DNA of 38,021 nucleotides from Massilia horti (lineage in GTDB: Bacteria; Pseudomonadota; Gammaproteobacteria; Burkholderiales; Burkholderiaceae_D), in assembly GCF_004614195.1 (NCBI RefSeq), contig NZ_SPUM01000040.1, positions 1 through 38,021 of the forward strand. The letters run 5' to 3'. The notes under the pieces were generated by a model. The model was not told where the DNA came from. It searched no databases and saw nothing but the letters and a program-made list of their open reading frames with translations. A program made the position numbers and the translations under genes. Numbering within the stretch: the first letter of the stretch is position 1; each line of letters starts with the position of its first letter. Shown in pieces: positions 16,391 to 24,433 of the stretch.

Positions 16391-17791
16391 ATGGATACAA
16401 GGCTGGCCATCATCGTGGGTGTCACGGTGGCTTATTTCGGCGTGATGACGTACATCGGGTATAGCGTGCGCAAACACGCGCGCAGCAGCGAAGGCATGAC
16501 AAGCGGAGGGCGCAATTATCCAGCCTTCCTGATCGGCGCGCTGCTGCTGTCCGAGTTCATCGGCAGCTCGGTCAGCCTCGGCACGGCCCAGAAGGGATTC
16601 GAGCTGGGCATCTCCGCGGCCTGGAATCTGGTCGCCCTGTCCATCGGCTTTCTGCTGCTGGCCCTCGTGCTCGTCAAAAAATACAAGCAGGTTGGCCTGA
16701 ACACCATTTCCGCCATCCTGGCCAAGACGTACGGCGAACCTGTCCGGTTTGCCGCATCGATCCTGACCATCATCGCCCTGAACATCATCGCGGTGGCGAT
16801 GTATGCGGGCGGCGGCGCGGTGCTCGCCGCCGTCCTGCACATCGACAAAAACCTGGCGATCGTGCTGGTCGGCGCAATCACTGTTTTCTACGTGAGCATG
16901 GGCGGCATGCGGTCGGTCGTCTATACCAACTTCGTGCACTCGGCCGTCAAGTATGCCGGCATCATCCTTGCCGCCGCATTCGCACTTGAACAGACCGGCG
17001 GCATCGGGGCCTTGAAGGCGCAGTTGCCGGCGACGATGTTCAACCCAATGGAAGTGGGCTGGAGCCAGATCATTGCGTGGATGATCGGCGGCATCGGCTC
17101 GATCTTCGCAACCCAGTATGTGATCCAGGCGCTGATCAGCACCGACAACGATAAGGTCGCCAAGCGCGCCTGCTTCTACGTGTCGTCGCTGATGATTCCG
17201 TTCGGCCTGATGGCCGCGCTGGTGGGCATGTGCAGCGCCGTGCTGTACCCCGGCATCAAGTCGATCAACGCATTCCCGGAGCTGATCGCGCACATGCCGG
17301 CGTTTTCCGCCAGCGTAATGGTGGTCGGCCTGGCAGGCGCCTTGTTCGGCGGCATCTCGGCCGGTGCGCTCGCTTCCGCCACCCTCGCGCTGAAGGACTT
17401 CTATGATCCGTTCTTCAACAAGGAAAAGAACGATCGCAAATCGGTCATGTTCGTCCGCGTCGCGATCGTCGTCGCGGGCCTCTTGCCACTGGTGATGGCG
17501 ATGTACGCCGACAAGCTCTTGATGATCGCCTTTCTCGGCAAGGCGCTGCGCGCGACGCTCGCGGTGCTGGTCCTGATGGCGTTCTATGCGCCGCGTTTCG
17601 GCACGCCGAAGGGCGCGTTCGCCGGAGTCATCCTGTCGGTGATCGCGACGATCGGCTGGTTCCTCGCGGGCAATCCGTACGGCATCGACAGTTCCTACCT
17701 GGCCCTGGCCGTGCCGCTGCTGTGCATGGGCATCAGCCATCTGTTCAAGCCTGCCGCGCCCGGCGCGCTGACGGGCGAGGCGGCCGGCTGA
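16391..17791 (+). CDS. Sodium:solute symporter family (SSS) transporter
   Basis: This is an inner-membrane transporter of 466 residues with about 12-13 hydrophobic helices and the LeuT-type SSS/SLC5 pattern. The first helix (IIVGVTVAYFGVMTYIGYSV) is followed by the polar SEGMTSGGRNYPAFLIGA and then SEFIGSSVSLGTAQKGFELG. VSMGGMRSVVYTNFVH is the family signature region around helix 5, and ISTDNDKVAKRACF is a conserved cytoplasmic loop. It should couple Na+ entry to uptake of an organic solute; the substrate is not readable. An AGGAG site 5-6 bp upstream fixes the ATG at 16391; the longer in-frame start at 16328 lacks one. It appears to be a single-gene unit with its own control region. Confidence 0.9.
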   Translation: MDTRLAIIVGVTVAYFGVMTYIGYSVRKHARSSEGMTSGGRNYPAFLIGALLLSEFIGSSVSLGTAQKGFELGISAAWNLVALSIGFLLLALVLVKKYKQVGLNTISAILAKTYGEPVRFAASILTIIALNIIAVAMYAGGGAVLAAVLHIDKNLAIVLVGAITVFYVSMGGMRSVVYTNFVHSAVKYAGIILAAAFALEQTGGIGALKAQLPATMFNPMEVGWSQIIAWMIGGIGSIFATQYVIQALISTDNDKVAKRACFYVSSLMIPFGLMAALVGMCSAVLYPGIKSINAFPELIAHMPAFSASVMVVGLAGALFGGISAGALASATLALKDFYDPFFNKEKNDRKSVMFVRVAIVVAGLLPLVMAMYADKLLMIAFLGKALRATLAVLVLMAFYAPRFGTPKGAFAGVILSVIATIGWFLAGNPYGIDSSYLALAVPLLCMGISHLFKPAAPGALTGEAAG

Positions 17792-17806
17792 TTTGATCTT
17801 CCTTAT

Positions 17807-17837
17807 GCCAGCCCCTATTGAAAAGCAGGTGGCTGGC
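17807..17837. terminator. Possible stem-loop after the symporter gene
   Basis: GCCAGCC (17807-17813) and GGCTGGC (17831-17837) can pair over 7 bp around a 17-nt loop, 16 bp after the stop codon. No T-run follows on the plus strand, so this is not a standard intrinsic terminator; it might mark the mRNA 3' end. Confidence 0.3.
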
Positions 17838-17888
17838 AAAAGCGGGTAGGATGACAAGCGTATCCCGGCGAACGATGGACTCTCGGCC

Positions 17889-18530
17889 ATGAATGCTTCA
17901 CCTACCCTGCGCGTCGACGTCTGGAGCGATTACGTCTGTCCGTTCTGCTATCTTGAACTGCCGGAAATCCAGCGCTTGGAGGGTCAGTTCAACGACCAGA
18001 TCGCGGTCGTGTGGCGCGCGTTCGAGCTGCGGCCGGAGCCCAATCCCACGCTCGACCCCAACGCGCAATACCTGCACAACACCTGGAACCGTACGGTCTA
18101 CCCGCTTGCTGAAAACCGCGGCATGAAACTGAAACTGCCGCCGGTGCAGCCGCGCAGCCGCAAGGCGCAGGAGGCGGCGGCCTTTGCCGAGACGCACGGG
18201 CGTTTCAACGCCATGCACGAGGCATTATTCCGCGCCTTCTTCGAACACGGGCGCGACATCGGCGACATTGAAGTACTGTGCGCGGTCGCGGCCGAAATCG
18301 ACGAGCTGGACCCGTTCGACCTGCGCCAGGCGCTGGAAGAAAACCGGTACACGGCCGAGGTGCTCGATGACGAGCAGCTGGCGCGCGCGCTGGGCATCAA
18401 CGGAGTACCGATCATGGTCCTGCGCGCGCAAGACGCGCCGTGGGAAGAAGGCCTGCCACTGCGCGGTGCCGTCCCCTACGACATGCTGGAAACCGCGGTG
18501 AACGAGGCGCTGGTGCGCTTGCGCAGCTAA
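17889..18530 (+). CDS. DsbA-family (FrnE-like) oxidoreductase
   Basis: The 213-residue product has a DsbA-like thioredoxin fold without a signal peptide, so it is expected in the cytoplasm. LRVDVWSDYVCPFCYLELPE contains the CPFC active site at Cys17-Cys20. The helical insertion and the C-terminal ARALGINGVPIMVL carry the cis-proline segment (GVPI) that faces the active site. This matches FrnE and 2-hydroxychromene-2-carboxylate isomerase-type relatives, which act as thiol oxidoreductases, some in oxidative stress. A true isomerase is less likely because the CxxC pair is intact. The gene stands alone, with 97 bp upstream that includes the end of the symporter unit. Confidence 0.88.
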   Translation: MNASPTLRVDVWSDYVCPFCYLELPEIQRLEGQFNDQIAVVWRAFELRPEPNPTLDPNAQYLHNTWNRTVYPLAENRGMKLKLPPVQPRSRKAQEAAAFAETHGRFNAMHEALFRAFFEHGRDIGDIEVLCAVAAEIDELDPFDLRQALEENRYTAEVLDDEQLARALGINGVPIMVLRAQDAPWEEGLPLRGAVPYDMLETAVNEALVRLRS

Positions 18531-18620
18531 CGTTCATTAACAATTTAATACAGTTCTTGGGAGAAAAAACAAGTAGAGTCCCGTCATCCGGCCTTTGCCG
18601 ACAATAAAAAAGGGATCCCG

Positions 18621-19205
18621 ATGAAAAAGACTTTGCTTTTATGCGGCTTGGCCTTCGCACTTGCCGGTTGCCAATCCGTCCCGCCACTGAATTTTTCCGT
18701 GCCTAACGTCCGCTTCAGCCAGAAGAAGATTGACGCCGAGCTCAAATCGATGACGGTCTCCATCGCCCGCACCGACGAAAAGACCGGCGAACTGCCGGCC
18801 GGCATGGAGCGCATGGTTCCGCAGTTGTGGCAGACATCGCTGCAGGAGTCGCTCAACCGGATGGCCATCTTCAACGATGACGCGCCGAGGAAAGTGAACC
18901 TCGCGGTCAAGATCCTCAAATTCGATGTCCCGGAAGACGGACTGGCCGCCATGTTGTTCAAGACCGAGACGGCAGCACGTTACGAAATCTTCGACCGCAA
19001 GACCGGCGAAATTATCTATTCGCGCGACTTCATTTCCAGAGGCGAGCTTCCCTTCGATATGACCCTGGTGGGCGACGCGCGCCAGCGCGAGGCTATCAAC
19101 AGGGCCGTGCAGAACAATATTGCGGGCTTCCTGCAGTCGCTTGAAACGCTCGAGATTGCCAAGCCGGTCGTCGCCACCGCGTCGAACGGGACCGCGGGCA
19201 CCTGA
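18621..19205 (+). CDS. Putative outer-membrane or periplasmic lipoprotein
   Basis: The 194-residue product has a lipoprotein signal: MKKTLLLCGLAFALAGCQS, with lipobox LAGC and the lipidated Cys at residue 17. Gln18 rather than Asp at +2 favours transport to the outer membrane. The mature part has no family I can name; it has mixed alpha/beta character with VNLAVKILKFDVPEDG and ARYEIFDRKTGEIIYSRDF, reminiscent of small lipoproteins with a beta-sheet core that measure or bind a partner. The ATG follows a GGGATC stretch. It ends 63 bp before the CoA-transferase ATG but probably has separate control, since a good promoter lies between them. Confidence 0.85.
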   Translation: MKKTLLLCGLAFALAGCQSVPPLNFSVPNVRFSQKKIDAELKSMTVSIARTDEKTGELPAGMERMVPQLWQTSLQESLNRMAIFNDDAPRKVNLAVKILKFDVPEDGLAAMLFKTETAARYEIFDRKTGEIIYSRDFISRGELPFDMTLVGDARQREAINRAVQNNIAGFLQSLETLEIAKPVVATASNGTAGT

Positions 19206-19208
19206 CGT

Positions 19209-19238
19209 TTGACACAGGCGGCGGCATCGGGCTATGTT
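19209..19238 (+). promoter_or_regulatory. sigma70-type promoter of the CaiB/BaiF gene
   Basis: A perfect -35 TTGACA (19209-19214) is followed after 18 bp by TATGTT (19233-19238). Transcription would begin near 19245, just before the candidate ATG codons at 19248 and 19269. The TTG of the -35 could be misread as an in-frame start codon. Confidence 0.55.
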
Positions 19239-19268
19239 GTTGGCGACATGACCGATGGATTCACACAA

Positions 19269-20492
19269 ATGAAAGACCCCGCAACCGCCGCCACCGAACG
19301 CAAGCCCGGACCGCTGGCCGGCATCAAGGTCATCGAAATGGGCACCCTGATCGCCGGCCCGTACGGCGCGCGCCTGCTCGCCGAATTCGGCGCGGACGTG
19401 ATCAAGATCGAGCCGCCCAACAAGGGCGACCCGATCCGCAACTGGCGCGTGCTGCACAACGGGACCTCGCTCTGGTGGTATGTCCAGTCGCGTAACAAGA
19501 AATGCATCACCCTCGACTGCGGCGCGCCGGAAGGACAGGCAGTGCTCAAGGCGCTGCTGGCCGAGGCCGATGTCCTGCTCGAGAACTTCCGGCCCGGCAC
19601 ACTGGACAAATGGGGCCTCACGCGCGAAGCGCTGGCCGAGATCAATCCCGGACTGATCGTCTCGCGCGTGTCCGGCTTCGGCCAGACCGGGCCGTACAGC
19701 AAGCGCCCCGGCTTTGGCGCGATCGGCGAATCGATGGGCGGCATCCGCCACCTGACCGGCTATCCCGGCATGGCGCCCACGCGGGTGGGCATCAGCCTGG
19801 GCGATTCGGTGGCCGCGCTGTACGCGGTGATCGGCATCCTGATGGCGCTGTACCACCGCGACGTGCACCAGGGCGGCGGTCAGGAGATCGACGTGGCGCT
19901 GTACGAAGCCGTGTTCAGCCTGATGGAGAGCATGGTGCCCGAATACGACCAGAAGAAGGTGGTGCGCGAACGCACTGGATCGGTCTTGCCGGGCATCGCG
20001 CCATCGAACGTCTACCCTACCCGCGACGGCAAGTACGCGGTCATTGGGGCCAATGGCGACGCGATCGTGCAGCGCCTGCTCAAGGTGATGGGGCGCGAGG
20101 ACATGTTTGACGACGAACGCTTCGCGAACAACGCGGCGCGCGTCAAGCACATGCAGTTCATCGACGACATGATCAGCAACTGGACCAGGCAATACGACCT
20201 GGACGCCGTGCTCGACAAACTCAATGAAGCGAATGTGCCGGCCGGGGCGATCTACAGCATCGAGGACATCTTCCGCGACGCGCAGTACCAGGCGCGCGAC
20301 ATGATCCTCGACGTCGAGCATCCCGAGTTCGGCAAGCTGAAGGTGCCGGGCATCGTGCCCAAGCTGAGCAAGACGCCGGGCAGCGTGGAGTGGCTTGGGC
20401 CGAAGCTCGGCGAACACAATCTCGACGTGCTGCGCGGGATTGGACTTACCGAAGAACAGATTGCGCAGATGGCGGAGAAAGGCGTGATTTGA
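19269..20492 (+). CDS. CaiB/BaiF-family CoA-transferase
   Basis: This class III CoA-transferase of 407 residues moves CoA between carboxylic acids through aspartyl-CoA thioester chemistry. The N-terminus has PLAGIKVIEMGTLIAGPYGA, then LLAEFGADVIKIEPPNKGDP, the family signature. GISLGDSVAALYAVIG places the catalytic Asp at 179, matching Asp169 of formyl-CoA transferase. The substrate is unknown; relatives act on formyl, succinyl, carnitinyl or aromatic acids. I start at the ATG at 19269 because the upstream TTG at 19209 is inside a strong promoter; the ATG at 19248 would add seven residues. No acyl-CoA dehydrogenase or hydratase partner is next to it. Confidence 0.9.
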   Translation: MKDPATAATERKPGPLAGIKVIEMGTLIAGPYGARLLAEFGADVIKIEPPNKGDPIRNWRVLHNGTSLWWYVQSRNKKCITLDCGAPEGQAVLKALLAEADVLLENFRPGTLDKWGLTREALAEINPGLIVSRVSGFGQTGPYSKRPGFGAIGESMGGIRHLTGYPGMAPTRVGISLGDSVAALYAVIGILMALYHRDVHQGGGQEIDVALYEAVFSLMESMVPEYDQKKVVRERTGSVLPGIAPSNVYPTRDGKYAVIGANGDAIVQRLLKVMGREDMFDDERFANNAARVKHMQFIDDMISNWTRQYDLDAVLDKLNEANVPAGAIYSIEDIFRDAQYQARDMILDVEHPEFGKLKVPGIVPKLSKTPGSVEWLGPKLGEHNLDVLRGIGLTEEQIAQMAEKGVI

Positions 20493-20531
20493 CGGTTCGT
20501 AAGGAGGCGTAACGTGCTCGTCGTTCAGGAC

Positions 20532-20695
20532 CGTAGGGTGCGCACCTGTGCGCACGCGGATTGGGAGCACCTTTAGCGGTTCAGCCAACAGGCCCCGGAA
20601 CGGTGGCGCGGATCCGGATGCGCTTACTGGCTCGCGGCTTGCTCTTTCACTGCCCAGCGTTCGCGAACCGCGTGCGCACAGGTGCGCACCCTACG
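20532..20695. repeat. REPIN-like inverted repeat element 4, longest regular copy
   Basis: Perfect 28-bp arms at 20532-20559 and 20668-20695 are inverted around a 108-bp core. The first 49 bp of the core (20560-20608) match the reverse complement of 37956-38004 at about 41 of 49 positions, including AGCCAACAGGCCCCG. The right part of the core shares CTGGCTCGCGGCT with the core of the 30721-30840 element. It lies between convergent gene ends (CoA-transferase and the SDR-like gene), so it could also block read-through. Confidence 0.85.
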
Positions 20696-20709
20696 CCTTC
20701 CGGTGAGCC

Positions 20710-21378
20710 TTACGATCGGCTTAGCGCGTTGATATCTGCCGCTTCGAGCACCCGCTTTTGCGCGCCGCGCCGCACGACGTTGAGCATGGCCTGCCCCATC
20801 TGCCGCGTCGTGACCACCAGATTGGGCAGCGCGCGATGCAGCAAGGGCAGCACTGGCTTGAACAGCGAATAGAAGATGCGGTAAGCCGGCGTCTTGGACT
20901 TGATGCCATCGAGCGGCTGGATCATCCCGGGCCGCAGCACGTAGACCGCCCTGAAAGGCAGCGCCAGCAGCGCGTTTTCGGTCTTGCCACGCACGCGCTC
21001 CCACATCAGGCGGCTCTTTTCCGTGCTGTCCGCGCCCAGGATGGACACGTAGACAAAGACCATCCGCGGGTTCACGCGCGACAGCGCCGCCCCGGCGTTG
21101 ACGGCCATGTCGCGGACGATGTGGGTGTACTGCTGCTCACCCAATTTGCCCGGGCTCACACCGATGCAGTAGAAGCACGCGTCAAAGCCGTCCAGCTCCT
21201 CGTCCATGCCTTCGTAGTCCCACATTTCGGCATGCACCAGTTCGCGCAGCTTGGGGTGCCGCTGCCCGGTCGGATTGCGCCCGATCGTCTTGACCAGCTC
21301 AACGTCAGGCGCGGCCAGGCATTCGCGCAGCACGCCCTGGCCGACCATGCCAGTGGCGCCGAAGATGACGACCTTCAC
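20710..21378 (-). CDS. NAD(P)-binding Rossmann protein, HTATIP2/atypical SDR type
   Basis: The 222-residue product begins MKVVIFGATGMVGQGVLREC, with the dinucleotide motif GATGMVG at 7-13, and resembles the atypical short-chain dehydrogenase group that includes HTATIP2/TIP30. YVSILGAD (110-117) is the usual strand with the catalytic Ser. The usual YxxxK pair is replaced by Trp126 and Arg130 in LMWERVRGK, so ordinary SDR catalysis is doubtful and a binding or sensing role is possible. Its ATG overlaps the tupA stop (ATGA), making it the last gene of the formate dehydrogenase/tungstate operon. Its role there is unknown. Confidence 0.85.
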   Translation of the reverse strand: MKVVIFGATGMVGQGVLRECLAAPDVELVKTIGRNPTGQRHPKLRELVHAEMWDYEGMDEELDGFDACFYCIGVSPGKLGEQQYTHIVRDMAVNAGAALSRVNPRMVFVYVSILGADSTEKSRLMWERVRGKTENALLALPFRAVYVLRPGMIQPLDGIKSKTPAYRIFYSLFKPVLPLLHRALPNLVVTTRQMGQAMLNVVRRGAQKRVLEAADINALSRS

Positions 21379-22184
21379 TGCGCACCCGTATGCGCCGACG
21401 GGAAGAACAACTGCTCGCCAGAGGGCTTGAACGAAGCGATGCGCGCCTGCCCTTCCGGCGACGTGATCCAGTCGATCAGCATCTTGGCGCCCTTGGCGTT
21501 GCTGCCCTTGTGGCGCTCGGGGTTGACCGCGATGATGCCGTACGGGTTGAACATGCGCTTGTCGCCCTCGACCAGGATTGCCAACCCCGTCTTGGCCTTA
21601 TAGGCGGAATAGGTGGCGCGGTCGGTCAGCGTGTAGGCTTTCAACTCGGCCGCCATGTTCAGCACCTCACCCATGCCCAGCCCCGCCGACACGTAGTTCG
21701 CGCCTTGTGGCTTGGTGCCGGCATCCTTCCAGTAGGACTTCTCCATCACGTCGGTGCCGGAGTTGTCGCCGCGCGAAATGAATTTGGCGCCGCTCGCCGC
21801 GATCTTTTTGAAGGCCACGATCACGTCCCTGGTGCCCCTGATGTGAGCCGGGTCGGACACCGGGCCGGCGATGATGAAGTCGTTGTACATCACGTCGCGC
21901 CGCTCACTGCCCCAACCTTCAGCCATGAACTTGTCTTCCAGTTGGCGCGCGTGCACCAGCGCCACGTCGACGTCGCCGTTCTTGGCCAGCTCCAGCGCCT
22001 TGCCGGTGCCGACTGCGATCACATGGACCCTGGTGCCGGTCTTGGCCTCGAACGGCGGCAGCAACCAGCCCAGCAGGCCCGAGTTGTCGGTGCTGGTGGT
22101 GGTGCTCAGGCGTATCACCTGCTGCGCCATCGCCAAGGGCGAAACCAGCAGGGCGCACAACAGGGCTGCAAACAGCCGTTTCAT
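21375..22184 (-). CDS. tupA: Tungstate ABC transporter, substrate-binding protein
   Basis: This periplasmic oxyanion-binding protein has 269 residues with a Sec signal peptide (cleavage after MKRLFAALLCALLVSPLAMA). The tungstate/anion-binding motif TTTSTDNSGLL is at residues 28-38, and SRGDNSGTDVMEKSYW contributes the second half of the pocket; both are characteristic of TupA rather than ModA. TupA proteins bind tungstate far more tightly than molybdate. It lies 16 bp after tupC and is followed by an overlapping SDR-like gene. The neighbouring formate dehydrogenase explains the demand for the metal. Confidence 0.93.
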   Translation of the reverse strand: MKRLFAALLCALLVSPLAMAQQVIRLSTTTSTDNSGLLGWLLPPFEAKTGTRVHVIAVGTGKALELAKNGDVDVALVHARQLEDKFMAEGWGSERRDVMYNDFIIAGPVSDPAHIRGTRDVIVAFKKIAASGAKFISRGDNSGTDVMEKSYWKDAGTKPQGANYVSAGLGMGEVLNMAAELKAYTLTDRATYSAYKAKTGLAILVEGDKRMFNPYGIIAVNPERHKGSNAKGAKMLIDWITSPEGQARIASFKPSGEQLFFPSAHTGAQ

Positions 22185-22200
22185 CTTTTTCTCCTTGTTG

Positions 22201-22854
22201 TTATCGAAATTCCAGCTGCCCGTCGCGCAGCTTGATGCGCCGTACGCCGGGCAGCCCGATCAGGTCGCGGTCGTGGCAGGCCATGACCACGCTGCTGCCT
22301 GCTTCTACCAAAGTCGGGATCAGCGCGATCACCTGCTCGCGCGCCATCCCGTCCAGGTTCGCGGTCGGCTCGTCCAGCAGCAGCAGCCTGGGTTTGAGCA
22401 CCTTGGCACGCGCCAGCGCCACCCGCTGCTTTTCGCCGCCCGACAGTTTGGCGGGGTCTGCGTCGCACAGGTGCGCCACTCCAGCCCACGCCATCGCCTG
22501 CTCCACCTCCTCTGCCACCCGCGCCTTCGGTTCGCCGCGCGCCAGCAGGCCGTAGCCGATATTGTGCGCCACGCTGGTCGAGAACATGATCGGGTGCTGG
22601 TGCACGTACACGATCGCGTTCCTGAGCGCCTTCGGGTACGGGCGCAGCGTCACTTCCCTGCCCTCGAATTCAACATGCCCGACCTCAGCCGGTTCCAGCC
22701 CTCCCAGCACGCGCAGCAGGGTGCTCTTGCCCGAGCCGTTCACGCCGGTGAGCACGTAGGCGCGCCCCGTTTCCAGTTCGAGCCGGTCGATGTCGAACAG
22801 CAGCCGGTCGCCAAACCGCTTGCGCAGCTTTGAAACCCCCAGCAGCACGCTCAT
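22201..22854 (-). CDS. tupC: Tungstate ABC transporter, ATP-binding protein
   Basis: The product is a cytoplasmic ABC ATPase of 217 residues. It has Walker A GVNGSGKST (37-45), a Q-loop around YVHQHPIMF, the signature LSGGEKQRVALARA, Walker B RLLLLDEPTANLD and the switch His in MACHDRD. There is no C-terminal oxyanion-sensing domain of the ModC type, in line with TupC. The ATG at 22854 overlaps the stop of the permease gene by 4 bp; a longer in-frame reading would run through the permease gene and is rejected. With the neighbouring permease and binding protein it makes a complete importer. Confidence 0.92.
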   Translation of the reverse strand: MSVLLGVSKLRKRFGDRLLFDIDRLELETGRAYVLTGVNGSGKSTLLRVLGGLEPAEVGHVEFEGREVTLRPYPKALRNAIVYVHQHPIMFSTSVAHNIGYGLLARGEPKARVAEEVEQAMAWAGVAHLCDADPAKLSGGEKQRVALARAKVLKPRLLLLDEPTANLDGMAREQVIALIPTLVEAGSSVVMACHDRDLIGLPGVRRIKLRDGQLEFR

Positions 22855-23561
22855 GCCTGTCCGCGTGGCGCGTGCGCCTCGCCCTGCAGGAGCATCAGCA
22901 CGCCGTTCATCAAAAGCGCCACCGTCACCAGCACGATGCCAAGCGCGATCCCCTGCGCGAATTCGCCCTTGCTCGTCTCCAGCGCGATGGCGGTGGTGAT
23001 GGTGCGCGTGGCGCCCTCGATGTTCCCGCCTACCATCAGCGCGCAGCCGACTTCGGAGATCACCCGCCCAAAGCCGCTGATCACCGCCACCATCACGCCA
23101 AAGCGCACCTCGTGCAAAAGCGTGCCCATGACCCGCCAGCGCGAGGCGCCGTGTGCGATCGCGGTTTCCGCATAGCGCGGGTCGGCCGCCTGCACGGCGG
23201 CCAGTGTAAAGGCGAGCAGCACCGGCAGCGCGATGATCATCTGGCCGGCGACCATTCCCGGCTGGGTGAACAGCCACTGCAGTGACCCCATCGGCCCGTG
23301 GCGCGACAGCAGCAGGTACAGCAGCAGTCCGACCAGCACCGTCGGCAGCGACAGCGCGGCCTGCGCGAGCCAGATCACGATGCGGCGCCCGGTAAAGCGG
23401 TGCATCGCGATCAGGTAGCCCAGCACGACGGCCGGCGGCGTCGCCAGCAGCAGGCCGAGCGTACTGGTCTTGACCGAGACCCAGACGATGCCCCACAGCG
23501 CCGGGTCGCCGGTCAGCAGCAGCACGAAGGCGGCGCGGGTGGTGTCCAGCAGGTGCATCAT
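22851..23561 (-). CDS. tupB: Tungstate ABC transporter, permease
   Basis: This inner-membrane permease of 236 residues has five or six hydrophobic helices. The cytoplasmic EAA-like loop is in HGASRWRVMGTLLHEVRFG, and SEVGCALMVGGNIEGATRTI is a strongly conserved TupB/WtpB-type segment. It is a single permease subunit that would dimerise. It overlaps fdhD at its 5' end and tupC at its 3' end, each by ATGA, so all are translated as a coupled series. Confidence 0.92.
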   Translation of the reverse strand: MMHLLDTTRAAFVLLLTGDPALWGIVWVSVKTSTLGLLLATPPAVVLGYLIAMHRFTGRRIVIWLAQAALSLPTVLVGLLLYLLLSRHGPMGSLQWLFTQPGMVAGQMIIALPVLLAFTLAAVQAADPRYAETAIAHGASRWRVMGTLLHEVRFGVMVAVISGFGRVISEVGCALMVGGNIEGATRTITTAIALETSKGEFAQGIALGIVLVTVALLMNGVLMLLQGEAHAPRGQA

Positions 23562-24433
23562 GCGGGCCGGGGAACCGGGCGCAAGTCAGCCTCCAGCAAT
23601 TCGGGCTCGAACACGAGCCGTTCGTGCCCGGCCAGCAGCAGGAAGTGCCTGCCGGTGCAGCGCGCCAGCAGCGACATGCCCACGTGCTCGGCCACCATGT
23701 GCCCCATCTGGGTGGTGCCGGAGCGCGACAGCAGGAACGGAATGCCCATCTGCGCGCCCTTGATCACCATTTCCGACGTCAGGCGGCCGGTGGTGTAGAA
23801 CACCTTGTCCTCGCCTCCCATCCCTTCCAGCCACATCAGCCCGGCGATCGCGTCCACCGCGTTGTGGCGGCCGACGTCCTCGATAAAGTACAGCAGCTCG
23901 CCCGTGTTGGAGAACAGCGCGCAGCCATGCACCGAGCCGGCCTGCTTGTAGATCGACTGCTGGGTGCGGATCGTCTCGACGATGCGGTACACCACCGACT
24001 GCGTCAGGCGCGCGTGGGGCGGCAGCGCGATGCTGTCCACCTCGTCCATCAGGCCGCCGAACACCGAGCCCTGGCCGCAACCGGTGGTCACCACCTTCTT
24101 GGAGGTGCGCTCCTCCAGGTCGGCAATGCCGTTCCTGGTGACCACCGCCACCGCATCGACCGACCAGTCGACCTGTACCGACTCCACCTCGTCGATCGAG
24201 CGCACCAGCCGCTGGTTGCGCAGGTAGCCGAGGGTCAGCGCCTCGGGCGCGGCGCCCAGGGTCATCAGGGTCACCAGTTCGCGCTTGTCGACATACACCG
24301 TCAGCGGCCGTTCGGCCGGGATGAAGGTCGACGCGCGCCGGCCCTTTTCGTCGATGGAGAGCACCTCGTGCGTGAGCCTGGCGCTCGCCTTGGACAGCTG
24401 CGGACGGTGGCTGATCAGGTCTGGGAAGTTCAT
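23558..24433 (-). CDS. fdhD: Formate dehydrogenase accessory protein FdhD/FdsC
   Basis: FdhD carries sulfur from a cysteine desulfurase to the bis-MGD cofactor so that formate dehydrogenase becomes active. This 291-residue protein has the family blocks ERPLTVYVDKRELVTLMTLG, TTGCGQGSVFGG, GSVHGCALF and FIEDVGRHNAVDAIAGL. The usual CxxC is reduced to CGQG: Cys119 is present but the second position is Gly122. Loss of one Cys has been reported in FdsC-type relatives that serve NAD-linked enzymes, so the protein may bind cofactor with altered sulfur chemistry; this is inference. It overlaps fdsA and tupB by 4 bp each. Confidence 0.93.
   Translation of the reverse strand: MNFPDLISHRPQLSKASARLTHEVLSIDEKGRRASTFIPAERPLTVYVDKRELVTLMTLGAAPEALTLGYLRNQRLVRSIDEVESVQVDWSVDAVAVVTRNGIADLEERTSKKVVTTGCGQGSVFGGLMDEVDSIALPPHARLTQSVVYRIVETIRTQQSIYKQAGSVHGCALFSNTGELLYFIEDVGRHNAVDAIAGLMWLEGMGGEDKVFYTTGRLTSEMVIKGAQMGIPFLLSRSGTTQMGHMVAEHVGMSLLARCTGRHFLLLAGHERLVFEPELLEADLRPVPRPA

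Noticed and set aside
18639..20588. 649-residue frame antisense to the lipoprotein and CoA-transferase genes
   Set aside because: It spans two clear sense genes and the start of a repeat, and has the His/Arg/Gln-rich look of an antisense shadow.
20561..20872. 103-residue plus-strand frame after the CoA-transferase
   Set aside because: It lies mostly inside repeat element 4 and runs antisense into the SDR-like gene.
22201..23496. 431-residue fusion reading of tupC
   Set aside because: The N-terminal 214 residues are an out-of-frame reading of the tupB gene; the ABC domain starts at the ATGA overlap at 22854.
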